From the NCBI RefSeq assembly GCF_008831285.2, contig NC_045138.2, forward strand, positions 26,259,934 through 26,323,933: a DNA stretch of 64,000 bases, read 5' to 3'. The notes below the pieces were generated by a model, which ran no database searches, had not been told where the DNA came from, and worked only from the letters and a program-made list of their open reading frames with translations. The stretch's first letter is position 1, and every line of letters starts with the position of its first letter. Origin of the DNA: Nymphaea colorata (lineage: Eukaryota > Streptophyta > Magnoliopsida > Nymphaeales > Nymphaeaceae). Positions 1-15,300 of this stretch are shown here, piece after piece. The translations under genes were made by a program, and so were the position numbers.

Positions 1-3000
1 GAAGAATGAAGTGGAGACGATTCGCTCGAAACCAAAACGCCAAGAATAGCAAAGGAAAACGACTACGCGGGGCGTCCTTCAAGGGGTGTGACGCGCAAGC
101 AGCATCTATTCTTAGTTAGTTCTTAGAAATCATATGCCTAAAAATATAACGGCCCCACTGTTGTTTTGCCATGGAAAAGGGTAATATTTTTTGTTTGTTT
201 TGTATTAATTGACGGGAACTGTCAAATTTGGTTAAACACGACAGTTAATTAAGTTATTCAACTTGTCCAAGTTAAAGCTGAGTAGAAGATGAACATGGCG
301 GATGCATCTAAAGTATATGCAATAAGTAGGAGCTACTGTAAAAAATTCTCTATGTATATCACTGTTCATTAACATGGAAAGGCATGTTCCCACGCTTTAC
401 CAAATGAGCATTTTGGCAATTTTTCAGTATAAAAATTTTCAGTATTCATTTTTTCCTTTGAAGGAGAAGGGTCTTCAATCGTGGTATTTTAATTATTTTC
501 AAATCATAACACGTGGTTTGTTATTAGGGACCATAATATATAACCTGCTGAGATGTGTAGCATGTAGTTTTTCTATGTAAATTTATAACGTTTTGTCTAT
601 AAACAGCACATCCATAGATGTTTTACACAAAAATTAAAAATACAGAAAATAATTATATCTGGCATGTTCAGTGCTGAGCTTTTATATATATATATATATT
701 GTAATTTAAACTATACCGTTCATTATTTATGTTTGTTTGTGACGCTTAAATGTTTTAAAATAATAAGCATTGGGCACAAAAAGCAAAATAAATAAAGTGC
801 AAGAGAGCTGTTCGGACATTTAACGGACATGTTATATGACAAGTTAAGGTCATATTGAACATCGAATTGTGCATTTAACAAAGTGTGTAGCTCTGGCGGA
901 TGGAATAACACAATGATAAGTGAAATGTCCGTTACGTAATAAAGAAGAGAAGTCTTTCATTCAGCACAAAAATTGTAATAGTGGTCATGTCCTGTAGTTG
1001 CCTGGTAAGATTCTCTGCCTCATTTTCAATTTGCATATAAGATGGTTCAATTTTTTTAGGAGAACGAGTCCTTTTTTTCCCGTGACTGCTGACAGCAAGA
1101 AAGCGACAAATTATTCAATTTTTTATGGAAATATTCAACTTTTATTAATCGGAAAAGAGAAGAAGAAAGTCTCATTTATAAGTTGGAAGAACTTATGGAA
1201 GACTTTTTTTTTTAAAAAAGAAAACCCGAGGTATGGGGGCAGCATAGGAGGTACAGATGAACCAGGTGTCCAGTGTTTGATTGTTGTGAGTGTTATTACT
1301 TTGTATGGTAAACGGCGACACTAAGTTAAAGTGTACTATAGGACCACCTAAATTCTGAAAGCAAGTCCTATGTGCACTGTTCTTGGTGCGCCACGAAGGA
1401 GAAATTTTAGGTTTGAATCGCCTAAACAAAATGTCTTGAATTATTTTTGGGTGTTTGAATGAACTGATGCATCCGTTGACAAAGAATTTTACGGGTTCAC
1501 ACTTCAGATAATTATTTGTATGATCTTCCAAATTCTTTGCAAAGTTCTCAGTCATTTATCGATAATGACTAGCACACCTCAAAGCAGCAAGATTATTCCA
1601 TATGATCTCAATGTTTATGCGTTAGCAAAACTCTGCTGCTACCTCGAAAGCTTTCTACATATTGCAAAACAAACGAAGAGCACGGTGTTTCCAATGAAGA
1701 TAAAATGTAAAGAAAATTCATCTCTGGAAGCTAGCTGCAACTGTACTATTTGCCATTTATCATTGGCTAGAGCCACATTGAGGATTTTCTTGGTCAAGAT
1801 TGAGTACCCATTTCAGGTGAAACATTGTGACAACTGAAAATATACATATATCAATTTCATTCAAACATGGAACGGAAAAAAATGACTAAGATACTGTATT
1901 AATGCCATTCAAACACAAAACTTTTGAGCTACGGTGCGCCAAGGACACCCTTGTGGATAACACTTGCTGGAAATACTATCCACACTCAAATCATCCAAAC
2001 ACCAGGACACTGCCTTAGGGCGTGTTTGATTGCCTAAGAAGACTTTCTTTGATTTTTCAAATCAAGAAAAGCTGTACCATTTATACATAATCATGTGAAA
2101 CACTTATCCATGAAGACTTTTCAACTGTTTGCTTGAGTGTTGTCATATATAATTGTCGTTTATAATAACCTTTCTTCGGCAATTAAACACGCCCATAATT
2201 GCAGTCTCCACTTTCACAAGAAATTGTTATCACGCATGTATGAGGGTTTAAAGTTCACATGGTATTTACATCTCAAAGCTTAAAATTGTCGAGTGCTATG
2301 CTCCTTGAAGGGCTTCTCATTTAAAATAATTCTCTTCGTTCCTACCAAGATCTTCCACCTTCCAATGATTATGTTTTAACACTCCACATAGCTGTTATGA
2401 CTGCAAATCAAGCCTCTTATGTTTCTTTTGATTTCCATGGATCTCAAGTTCAAGGGCATCTGAAATCAATGATAGCTGAAATCTACAGTTTCAACAAGCA
2501 TCAACCCCCAAATGTGGATCTCAAATCCATGCTATTTTGTAAAAAACATGGATTTGATCTTTGACGTGGGGTGGGGTTTGGAGTTTGGACCTCAAAACCG
2601 CAATCCTGATATCAATGCGGATCTCAGGTTCATGGTAATCAAACATAATGTTATGGGCTGTTTGACAACAACAACAGTACTATTTCATGTATCTGCATCA
2701 AATGATAAAGTGACATCCAAATATTTTATAAATCAGCCCTATATTTGGAGAAGATACATTAAATGATAGCACACTGTCACTATTTTCTTGATCCGAGTAC
2801 AATGTAATGGACTATAGAGATTGCATATTTTCTTGTTGGTGGAACAACATCACCAATGCAACACGCGCGAAGTGACCTTATCTGTTATGTGGGTTCATTA
2901 AATGGGTAGCAGAAACCATTAAAAAAGTAGTGCTGAAAAAAAAAACTGTATCTTCATGCCGACAACAACAATCAAGTTGAAGGTTTTTCTAACAATTTTC

Positions 3001-3354
3001 AGTTCAGTGAGAGGGCATCATTCAATAACTCATGCCATGATGAAAAACGCCGAAGCCAACCCACCACCCAAAAGAACCGTCAAAGGGAAGGCAAAGATCG
3101 GTGGGGAGGGAAAGACTAGAAAAGAAAAAGCATAAAGAAAAAAGAATTGAAGAACAGAAGCAAACAAACCAGAGCATGGCAGACACTGTGAGGGGTGCCA
3201 GTGTTGTTGGCAACCTTCCTCATGTGTTAGGTACCGCACTAGCACCGCATGCTGGGCATATCGATATATCTGAAGGGTGGTAATCACTTTGGGTCCCTGA
3301 TCGCGTTTCCCCCCCACACTCGATTGATCTTCCCCATCTTGCTGCTTCGGAGAC
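1..3354. other. Left flank and upstream region of the SSADH gene, no gene recognised
   Basis: This stretch is AT-rich and has only short accidental reading frames on both strands. It contains a short (TA)n run near 683-699 and an inverted-repeat element at 2018-2194, listed separately. The last 250 bases before 3355 are richer in GC and presumably hold the 5' leader and promoter of the dehydrogenase gene, but I see no convincing TATA box there. The first 180 bases are somewhat less AT-rich and could belong to a neighbouring transcript; nothing in them is recognisable. Confidence 0.5.
2018..2194. mobile_element. Short MITE-like element with 17-bp terminal inverted repeats
   Basis: The left end at 2018-2034 (GGGCGTGTTTGATTGCC) and the right end at 2178-2194 are inverted copies that match at 16 of 17 bases. 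The similarity continues imperfectly inwards (AAGAAGACTTT against AAGAAAGGTT). The 177-bp body has no coding capacity. The GGGCGTGTTTG type of end occurs in plant PIF/Harbinger and hAT derivatives. The flanks read TTA on the left and ATA on the right, so a 3-bp target duplication is possible but imperfect. Assignment to a superfamily is inference. Confidence 0.6.
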
Positions 3355-4354
3355 ATGTCGATCGCTTTTGCAGCCATGCGCAGGTCCAGCTACACCATCT
3401 GCACGACTTGGACCGCCACGTTCCATCTGCGCAAGGCAAGTTTTCGCCCGCCCCTTTCCTTCTTTCCTCACTTCCCGTTGGTTCAATATTCGGGAGTCTT
3501 CCATCATTAAGCAGGCTCTCTTGCCGATTATTTCCTCTACTTCTGCTGGAGCCTGGAGTTCATGGGGTTCGAGCTTATTTGGACAAGTTTTGGTTTCTCC
3601 TAGCTGTTTGCTATTGTCCGCTTTGGTTTTGCGTGCTCAAGTTTAAGAGGATTTGGTTGTTGCTCTTGGATGCTCATGCTGCAATTCGTTATTCAGTAAA
3701 ATAGGCTCAGATGGTGCCATAACATAAATGCTCAACTGACCCGATTCTCTGGATAAGTGTGCTTGGTGAGGCGCCTCCTTAAGGCAGGCAGGTTATTGCA
3801 GACTCTGCGTGCGAACGGAGATGTCGAGTCCTCCCTCCTTCCCTTCCTCGCTCCCTCTAAATACTTGCTTTCTAGAGTTGGTGCACCTGATGCCTTGCCT
3901 GCGACATGGATGTGTATAAATTTTGACTAATGCTTATATAGCTAAAAGAAATTCTATGCAGATGAGCGCGGAGTCATTGGCTGCTGTTACTAGACTTAAA
4001 GATTCCGGCTTCATAAAAACGCAAGGCCTCGTTGGTGGGAAATGGGTAGATGCTGAAGATGGAAAAACTCTAAAGGTATGCAAACTATATATGCATAAGA
4101 TAGCATTCAATATTTCATGATCAAATATGTCTTCCAAAAAGATGTGTTGTTTCCACGATTAATTAACCGTTAGCAAGAATGTTAGCTTTATGGGCATAAT
4201 TGTCTGTTCTGTTTTCATACTCACCATCCTTCCAACTTCCAAGGATGACAGGATCCATTATTTAAGAAATCAAAAACTTCTTTCTATCAGTTCTGGAGCA
4301 GCAGCTGGAGTTATATGTAGTTCATAATCATCATCATGGATAGCAGGAATGTAT

Positions 4355-4394
<40 letters not shown>

Positions 4395-7300
4395 TATATA
4401 TATATAATTTTTTCTTCTTCTTCTCCAGCATGACAGCCTCATATAAGCAAATCACAAATAAAATTTACAACATTCACATCCTCTTTCTCTCTCTGGCATA
4501 CATGTGCACACAGACATATTCTTATATGCTTGACCAGCACATGCTCAGTATGTGTGCGAGGGAGACTGAACTTTTCTGCTTATGACAGGTAGAAAATCCC
4601 GCTACTGGTGATCTTATTTGTACAGTCCCATACATGGGCCAAAAGGAGACGAGTCAAGCAATTTCATCAGCATATGAAACGTTCCAATGTACGGAGCTTC
4701 AAAGCCATTTTTTGTAATTAAAACATCGCTTTTTTCTGGTCAATTGTGATTTCTCCCACTAAGCATTCTGTGGACGTTATATGAAGTTTTTTTATCGTAT
4801 GTGTGTGCATATGTGTGTGTCTGTCCTTGTCTATGCATGTGCTATGCTTCCTCTGTTGAATTCTTTACTTTAGTTTATGGTCACTTAAACTGCATTGCAA
4901 TTATGACTCAAATAAGTAAGAGGTGCATGTCATCATTGGAATGCTGATATCTGTGCTCATGCCTTATTCAGCTTGGAAGAAACTTTCTGGGGCTGAAAGA
5001 AGCAAGCACTTACGGAAATGGTACTTTTACTTTTCTCTTTGTAATCTTGGAAATATTTATTTCATCAATCATGATTTGACTGCTTCACCAGCCAGATTTT
5101 TATAGAAATGGAAAATTAGTGAATCATACGTTATTTTCACATGCAAAAGGTAAATTTACTGATAACCAAAATAAGTTTGATAGCAAGGTACATGCAGTAA
5201 TAAGGTCAATCAAATTTGTCCCATGGCAGTACACTGTCATCAATTTCCTACCGGTTTGATCTTGAGAAACAACATTTTTATTTTTGGTAAGGAGTTTCTT
5301 TGACTGATTGCATGTCTGAGTTTGTTCTTCTTGCAAATTAAGTGAACAAGTTTTTGAATATCTACAATTACTGACATGGCTTGGCTTAATAAACATAGTT
5401 TGATTTTTATTTGATAAATAGGAGCCCTGAGAAAGATGGTTGATTTTTTTTAATTCAATTGAAGCAATCACCTTTCTGAATGTATTTTGGCATATTTTCT
5501 TTTGTTGCTGAATACAACATGATTTTTCTCCAATAAACAAACATCTTACTAAAGTTTGCTTGTTTAGTGGATTAGTCAAGCTTGAAAATGGTTTAAGGCT
5601 TGCTTGGTTAAAAAAAATACACTTCAGCTTGCACCAGGATCTTTGAAGTGGGTTTAAGATGTGAGTTGGTGTCCTAGATGCTGGGATAAATTGAGACTTG
5701 TGCAGGTGCAGCTGGTAACTTAACTGCTAGCTGGAGAAGAACGATGGTGTTCTCTAAACAGAATTCTATGGGAACGTAGTCATGGATGTGATACCAATTC
5801 AAATGCTCTCTTGCTTATTCTGCACATGAAAATGTGCTTCGTTTAATATGTCGTAAACTTGATAAGTTGTTTTAAATATAAAACTTATAAGGTCTACATC
5901 TTTAATTTGGTCATTGCTTTAAGCCTTCCTTTTAAGCAAACTTGTCTTTTCCTTTATGCCAGCTTCCAGTGATGGCCATCACTTGAAACAAATTATGAAT
6001 ACTCTAACATACATTCTTTTTATGCCACAAATTTATTGGACTCTTAAATCTCTCTTATTAGGCCTTGGAACACTTTTCATGACCATCATAATTGTATGAT
6101 TTTATAAGGTATGATTTGTTAACTGCCCATAAGGAAGAACTGGCTCAGCTCGTGACACTTGAACAAGGAAAACCAATGAAGGAAGCCCTGGGGGAGGTGA
6201 GTTGTTGACCCTTAAGTCGAGGATTCTGATTAATCAATCTTGTTTCTTAAAGTCAACTGACAGTATTGGAATAAACATCATTATTTTTTTCAGTATTTCA
6301 CAAAGGAAATGTCATAATGTCGTGATATAGTCACAATAACATCACTATGTTTTGGAAGTTACTTGAGAAAGTTCCTGTTTTATATATCTTATGTATTTTG
6401 TGTTCATGTTTTTTCTTTTGTATTTTATTTATGATTGCTTTATTCTGTTTTTGCTAGAATAATGCAAAAAGCAAATTGTTTTTTGGGCTGCTCTTACTTT
6501 TTTTAAAAAACTTTTCAAACAAAAAACTTTTGATATTTTCTTGAGAAATTTTCACAAAAGGCCCATGTTAAAAAAAAATTCCTTGGTCAACTGTTGAAGG
6601 GAAAAGTTATGTTGGTAAGCATGGTTGAAATTGATGCAGATAACCTATGGTGCCGACTTTGTTGAGTTCTATGCGGAGGAGGCAAAACGTGTATATGGTG
6701 ATCTTCTGCCTTCTCCCCTCACTGATCGACGTTTACTTGTCTTGAAACAGGTAAATTTGTAATTCAGATGCATTGGCTTTCCTGTTGCTTGTATCTTCTA
6801 ACTTGGGAGTTTGGAATTTGCTTCTTACATATCCTTATTCTTGCGGTTGTTACTAACAAGAACATTCTTACATTTATTGCTCCTGTTTCCTTGATGTATA
6901 TGTGCCCTTTATTATCCATCTGCTGCAAATTGATTGTGTTTCAGCATGTACTTTTTGTGTTATTGTTTATTTATTTTCAGTTTCTCTGGTTGGTGCTGAC
7001 ACTCTGACCCAACAGATGCTATAGTGATCTATAAGGGAATCTTTTGGATGTCACCAAGTTGATGGGACATTGATTTCAAATTGCAGTAAGAGGCGTCTCT
7101 TACCATTGATTGCGCATATCTGGTTAGAAGCTATTTTGAAAAAATACTGAAGGTCTGAGATATTGATGATATAATGTCTATATGAATCCAAAATTCTTCT
7201 CGTGATTGTGACTGTCATTTGCATTTTCATGGCATGGGGAGAACATCCATTTGGATTGAGATTTTACTAAATTTGTCATGATGTATGTGAAAGGAACAGT

Positions 7301-10300
7301 TTTCTTGTATAATTTATCATGAGTTGGCCAGTACATAAAATTGTAAAGTTTGTGTACGAAATTATCAAATTGGTCCCTGTATATTAACAAACAAAGGTGC
7401 AGGGCTGTCCTTTCTCTCGTCAAGCTAGTGTACATCTTATTTTCCAGTATTGTTGAATTTTCTGTTTGGTGAGATTTTTATGCTGTATTTGGAACATTTC
7501 AACTTATAGTTCAAGCAAATTTTATATGTCAATTGGTTGTATATTGCAGTAGCTCTGTTTTGAATTGTTATTAGTGAGGCTATGAGCAACATTTCTTTTC
7601 AATAAATTCATTACCAGATTAAAACTAAATTTCATATATAATCATTTTATTTTGTAGCCTGTTGGTGTGGTTGGGGCAATCACTCCTTGGAACTTCCCTT
7701 TGGCTATGATCACAAGGAAGGTATGAAGCTACTGCTATCTTTTATAAAGAGAAGAGTCAAGGGATATTCAAGTAATAATCCTTGGAATATCCTATGACCA
7801 CTGTGATGGTTGCCTCCTTGGTCAATGTTTCATGAGGACATTAACTTGATAACTTGAAGACAATGGATCACCTTCATAAAAGAAATGCCAAAATATTTTA
7901 TGTTCAGATGTATATGTATATTAACTTTACAAATGCAGATTGGTCCTGCTCTTGCTTGTGGCTGCACCGTTGTTGTTAAACCATCAGAGCTTACACCATT
8001 GACGGCATTAGCAGCAGCTGAACTTGCATTACAAGCTGGAATACCACCGGTAATCTCTCTCACTGATCATCACTTTTCCATTTTAAGTTCAATAATTCAG
8101 GTTTTACTTATTCTAAATGTCTTGTATATCTGCTAAACCCACTGAATGTGAGGCGCTGTTAATATTTCACCATGACATTGGAGTTAGACCTTTGACTTTT
8201 TTTGTCAACAAATTTTTCACTAGATTTAAGTTGCATCTGTCTCTTGTCATGATAGAATAGTGTTTCAGGGCCATCATTCACACATTTTTGTTTACAATCT
8301 TTAAGAAGCTTATTGCCTTACCTTTCTTGAGAGTTGAGACCAGTAAGTTTTCATTTTGGCAATTTCTTTGTTGGATATGCACTTTTCAAGTCTGGGGTCT
8401 GGTTGTGTGGTCCAGTGGGTTATGCGATGTCATGCAAATGCAAGGTCTCATTTTGTACCCTTGCCTTAATTGTTTTTCTTTTTAAACCTATTGTAAGGGA
8501 ATTGTCTCACATATCCACTGGTAAATGTCTAAATTCTGTGGAGTCCCTCTACCACTTGATCCCTATATATACACACACACACACACACATTGTGTCTTTC
8601 TCTGCTTTACTGACCTCTTTGGTGAACTTGGGTTCTGCATAGGGTGCATTCAATGTTGTAATGGGCAATGCTTCTGAGATTGGAGATACTTTACTGGCTA
8701 GTCCTCAGGTGGATCAAATATATTTTATTTATTCCTTTCTCTCTGATCTTTCTAAATTTGTTTTTTTCAAGAAGTATGGATCTTGTTGGTCTCATTAATT
8801 TTCAGTCAATTTATACTCTGTTCTTGTTGTCTTGCTAGGTAAGAAAGATCACATTCACAGGCTCAACGGCTGTTGGAAAGAAACTAATGGCTGGTGCTGC
8901 AGAGACAGTTAAGAAGGTACGACTATTTCAAGTCTGAGCTTATCTAGCCGAAAGACTCTATGTTTATGAAGTTATGAACACAAGTGAGATAGGTTACTAA
9001 TTATGTATATAGAACTACTATATAGTGACTGTTTTCCTATGACTTCTAGAATTTGACCTTGCAGTTCAGGATATTATGCAACTTGGAGCTGCAGTTTGTC
9101 ACATTACACTCATTTCGCTGTCATGTCTTACCGAGTTTAAATAACTATCAATGTGCAGAAAATTGTCAAGTCTCATGATCATTGGCAATTTCTTTCCTTG
9201 AAAAACATAATGTTGTTACTATTATTAGTCTTTCCTGATTAGGGCTCTTAAGTGAATCGGAACAGTTATCCTGTTAAACTTTCAATAAGGACTCAGCTTT
9301 TCAGTGATAAATGTGAAGTTGCTTGTCTCTGTTGAATTTTGGAACTGCAAATGAAAATGCCAGAGCGACTTGGTGGTGCTTATGTTAATATGCTTATTTA
9401 TGTTAAAATCTGAAACTAAATACCTACGCCCCAACATTCATGTCACTCATTTTCTCCTCCTTACTTCAATCACATACTCTTTTTTCTCCTCCATCCATGT
9501 GCGTCTGCTGAATCATCATTACTGTAAAAACATAATACGGATTTTACAATAAATTTTTCTGCAATTCTCTTACTGGGAATTAAATTTCCCTTATCATCAA
9601 CTAGAGCTGCAAAAAATATTATCTGAAGCAATGCATAGCACATGAATGACTTTGGACATGCAAAATACAAAAAATTGTGGTATCACTTTAGTGACACAAC
9701 ATAGTCATACTGATGTTTGAGCTTTTTATGTCATGTCAACTTTTATGTTTACGTCACTTCGTTAATTTTACTTACTTTGCATCAATTGCTTAGCTTCACT
9801 GTTATTATGGCCTAGCTTTCTGATAATTCTTCTGAAAAATTGGTCATCACTTTTTTTTGGTTGGAGGGTCTTGCAAGATACCTGAAGCTATTCTGCCACA
9901 ACATGGTTACTTCTTTTCCAGGTGTCCTTGGAACTTGGTGGGAATGCTCCTTGTATTGTATTTGATGATGCTGAACTGGATGTTGCAGTTAAAGGAGCTG
10001 TAAGTTATTTGACTTCTATTTCATTTCCTCCATTATTGCAGGAGCTACACTTTGTTGGTTAAACTTGGAAATTTAGAAAGCTATAATAAACATCAGATGT
10101 GCCCTTTGTTCCTTTTTTTTTTTCTGGATTTGGATTCTCACTCTTTCTCATGGATTCTGAATGCACACACATATACATATGTATGTGTGGGTATTTGCAT
10201 AAATATTTTCTGCATACACACACACACATACATATGCATTTGTGCAGACCAGAACACCATAGGTACTTATTTTTGGTATTGCTTATATTTTAGGAATTCT

Positions 10301-12288
10301 CTCTCCTCTCTCTCTCTCTCTCTCTCTGTAGACACACACACACATACACACTCACACACATTTCTGCCTATATGTAAGCAGGAATATGCTAAAATTTCAC
10401 CTACCATGGTGATATTATATTCAGTAGGTGAAATGTGGTTATCTTGACTTGAAATGATATTTTATGTTTTTAGTATTTTTATCAGTTTAGTATTTTAGAC
10501 CTCTTATTGATTTTATTTTAGTCAACCGACTCGGACCAACTCGGGCTGTCTGGATCCGACTAGTCTTTTAAGTTCCTTGACCAGCATGTGCTCAATTTCT
10601 GATTTTGACAACTAAGGTTAAAATTGTTGGTGCTCTCCAATGAGAACATAGATTGGACTGCCAAACCCTTAGTGAAACTTTGACAAGCATCGTAGGATTT
10701 CCGGGCTTAACTAGAAACTATCTCATGGCTCAGATAGGCTTGATGGACCTTGAGGTTGAAGGAAAAGCACTGACAACCTTTAAAAAATCTGTAGGTAGAG
10801 AGTGATTCATATACAAAAGCCAAGATGATATCACAGAAGTAGAAACATATTTACTGTAAAATGTATCATGTTTAATGTAAACATTCCAAGTATGATGCAA
10901 ATACATGTACTACCATGCACTATCTTGGCAGTATGGCACAATTGCATGTGCTGTCATGGACCTGTAGTCAGTGCTCTAATTGTTAAAGAAACCTGCCATG
11001 ACAATCTACAGGGCTTATATAATTTTGTTTTCTCTTATTCATTCTCGAGGCAAGATAACCCATTTTCTGTCTGTACAAAGTGTAGTTTGTTGTTTGATCA
11101 TTTGTGTCTATGGACCAAAGATAACAGGCAACTTGACTTTTAAGGTAGATTCAGATTGGTGTTTGGCTTCATCTTGAATGATCAAGTACATTTGATGGCC
11201 TGAAAAGGCTTGACCAATTCAAACCATAGAAGTAATTGTCCAGCTGCATCATCATTTGTCTTCAAAATCTCAATGAAATCTGGGCAAAGGCATCAATGGG
11301 TATAAAAACAATAATCTGTGGCACCAGTAGTATGATCTCCCTTAAATTAAATAAACAAATATACACTCATCTCATATTCTTTCTGGAAGTAATTTCAACA
11401 GCAACGATCTAAAAACATGCTTAATTACATCTAAGGCCATGCTTTAGTCATGGACTGACATACATCTCCCAAGGCATGAATGCTAATATAAGCATAAAAG
11501 AAAAGTCTGCAAATCATTAAGTTGGCATGGATGTTGTCACTCTCCATTGTTTGGTAGCTTGATGACCAAATGCTGCTTAGGTTTCTTGGTTTTAAAAGCC
11601 ACACATCTATGTGCATGCATCTGCACTGCATAAAGTAGCCTTCCGCATCTAGTGAACTATTTTGCATTTTCTTCTTTAACACTCTGTGTTATCTACCCTG
11701 CTTCTAAGCTGTTGTTCATTTTATCTTAATGTGTTCTTGTTTTACAGCTTGCTGCAAAATTTCGTAATAGTGGTCAGACCTGTGTATGTGCTAACAGGAT
11801 ACTAGTACAAGAAGGTTGGTAAACTCAAATTGTTATTAATTGATCTATTGATAGATAGGGATATTTTATCATGTCTTCCTTCCTCCCCCTGGGACCCCCA
11901 CAAAAGACCATGTTTACAAATCATAGGTCAGTGACCTATTCCCTTGAAGAAATATCACATTTATAAGTGTCTTGTATGTGTTTTTGTTGTCTGAATCAAT
12001 CACAAACTCTGACCATATTTTCGAAGTTTCCTTGTTTCAAAATAGAATAGAATGAAAAACTGCAAAATATTGCGATATTCTGAAATTGTTGCCAACTTGA
12101 TGGTCCCACAATAATATTAAGATTTATTTTAAACAGAAACCCTTTGTAATGTATTTATAAACTTTTTCCATTTTTTATTTTTTTTAACATCTTAAAAACT
12201 ACTTTGTATATTTATTGATATTTTTTTGAAAAAAATTAATAGAGAACTCTTAAGTTCATACTTGTATATATATATGTATATATATATG

Positions 12289-12331
<43 letters not shown>

Positions 12332-15300
12332 TTGTTTCTTTAATTTTTCGAATTCCTAAGAATTTCCTTAGAGAAACAACTTTCACTGAAAAATACCTGA
12401 GAAAGACGTGGTCTCCAAGAATGATACAATGGTAAAAAGTATAGTGAAGGACTAGTGAATTGACTATGTTATGTGTGGATCTGATGTTAGATTTGGAAAG
12501 TTGAAACGTTGAAAGTTTTTACCGTGTTAATTTTTGTCAAATTTAAAATTTTTACATTTTTACTGTTGTTTTTAACCATGAATATCGGGAAAGCTCTGAC
12601 ATAGAGTTTTTATGGGATAGGTTATACCGACTTATTTTTCGTATCTAAATAACTCGTGATTTTTTTAGGGGCAAGATCGTTTCTCATGTATATGTCTGCA
12701 GTAACCTTCTTTCTTGTATCCCCCTTCCACCCTCTTTTTATATTTACCCACACAAACAGACACACACAAATACACTGGGACAACATAAATGCGTGAGACT
12801 GGAAACGATGAGCATCATGTGTATATACTTTTTTTTTTCTTTTCACTATTATGGTTGGATCTAGAGTTATGGTTCACAATAAATTTCTAGTTTGAAGGCT
12901 ATTCATCTAATTTAAGTCTATGCCTGTTTTTGCCATGTGGCTAGATTTCCCTGGAGTATATAATTTTCAAGCATATTTCTTTTGGCCCTTGAGGTTGATT
13001 GACTTGGTTTTTACAGGTATTTACGAAAAGTTTGCAAATGCTTTTGCTGATGCTGTACAACAGCTGCAAGTAGGGAATGGATTGACGGAAGGTGTTGCCC
13101 AGGTTTTGTAATTTTATCCTTTATCCTTTTTATTAGTCATCTATGGTGCTAGAGGCATTTAGTGCATTAAAATTCTTAGCTTCAATCTTATTTATATTAA
13201 TTTTGATTTTTCTATTCATGATGTGTCTTGTTGGAACTTGAAAGTTTCTTTCTAGCAGTCATGCATGTGGGTGTTTATGTTTACCACCTTTTTAATATAG
13301 GTGGGAATCAACTTTTATGCCTAAGATGGACAAAGTAAGTCAAAATCTTGTGAAAACTTGATTTCTCACAAATTATTTGGTTATTTAACTATGGAAAACA
13401 CTCCTTATCTGCATTTTGCCTGCTTATCGCCTTGTCGTTTCTCCATCATCTAAGACTGGTACCATATGAACAGGAGTAAGAGCAAAGAAGAAAACTTTGG
13501 ATGCATGTCAGTCATGTTAGTTTTTTTCCTTTTTTTTACCATTATCTATCTCATGTCATATGGAAATGTTGTTTATTTTAATATAATTCATTCTAGTGCA
13601 TTCAGATGAATCTATTTTCCAAATGATTAGCTTCTAGGCAATTCAATCTCAGAAACATGCCAGTCAAAATTGTGTGTCTTTACTGATGGGCTGGCCTAAG
13701 ATCAGGAAACTATGTGTACAAACTGCATTAACATGAACGTGCATGCTATTTTTGGCTTCTTTGTGATAAGGTCACATATGAGGCTAAATATTTGGAAGAG
13801 AACATCCTTCTAGATTATGTTGTTCATGCTGATATCGACCATCTTACATGGGGAACTGTTAAGTGCATATATCTACCTGTATGTTCAGGTGAAGTGCTAT
13901 ATTCAGGGATCACGAGAATCTGTTTGTGATATTTACTACATTCTTCAAACTTCTGTTTGGTGCTCATTCTCTGCTTCCATGTATGAAAGTATACGTATGC
14001 ATGGTCGAGGTGAATCAGTTTTTTGTTTTTGTCTTGGCCATGATGGTGGCATGAGCATCATTAGATCTACTCCTACGGCCTTACCTATATGGACAGTCTT
14101 TTGATCACATTCTATTTGAAACATTGACCAGGTCTTGTCTTGTCCTTGATTACTTTATTCATTCAAGTGCTTATCGTTCTGCTCCTAAAATGGAAATAGT
14201 GTGCACATAATCTCGTGATTATCACTTTTTTAAAATTTCTTCTGCTTCTTTCTTTAGGGTCCATTGATCAATGAAGCTGCTGTACAAAAGGTGATTATTC
14301 AGGGTTCCGGTTAAGATGGTGGTTGTCGCTCTTATTCCTTTTCTTTTCCCTGATCTTGATGGGAGCATTTGTTTAGTAAGATGATTTCCAATTTTTGGTT
14401 TTGTAGGTTGAATCATTTATACGTGATGCCACAAACAAGGTACAGTTTTCAGGCAATTTTTTTGGTTATTATGTATTTTTCTGATACTCCCCACTGCTCT
14501 TTTGGGTGAATATGAATATTTTTCTGTAATAAGCCAGACCTAACTCGATTTCACTTTTGAGAAGGGTGCAAAAGTTTTGATTGGAGGAAAAAGGCATAGT
14601 CTTGGTATGACATTTTATGAACCAACAGTGCTGGGCAATACAAATACAGAAATGTTGATATCCAGGTAAATGGAGTTTTTTTTTTTGTTCTTTACAGTGT
14701 TTACACGAGGTTGTTTATGTATATATGAACCACCATTCTTCATTGACCCGTTTTTTGGCCTTACTCCTGCTGCAAACTGAGTGCCTTTTTGGATGGGTGT
14801 AGCCCTGAAAAATAGTTCTCTAGAAAATACTGCATTCATACAGATGGGAACACAAGATGAGAAGATTAATGTGAAGAGCAATATTGAAGCTATTTGAAGG
14901 AGAGAAAAATATAAAATATATCTCTCAATAACAAAAAAAGATTCACGGGGAACACCATTACTACAAATGTTGGTGGTATTTGCAAGATATTGCAATAGTA
15001 TCGCAGAAAATACTAAATGAAAAAATTATTGCGATATTTTTGAAATACCATATGATGTTTTTTGTGATATTTCTCCAGAAAGCCATTTTTTATCATATTT
15101 TATGACTTTTGTGGGTTTCTTTTAACATTGTAATAGGTATTTTGAATTTTAATCGATGTTTCTGTATGAAAATTAGTATAAAAACCTTTTCATAATTTTT
15201 CTATTACTTCGTGTCTAATTTTTAATTTCTTGAGTCCCTGAGATTTTCCAGAGACAAAACATGTTTTTCTGATTAATACTTGAGGAAAACCTTGCTCATA

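Noticed and set aside
3249-3704. 151-codon plus-strand frame overlapping SSADH exon 1
   Set aside because: It lies in a different frame from the presequence, runs into intron 1 and does not join exon 2 in frame.
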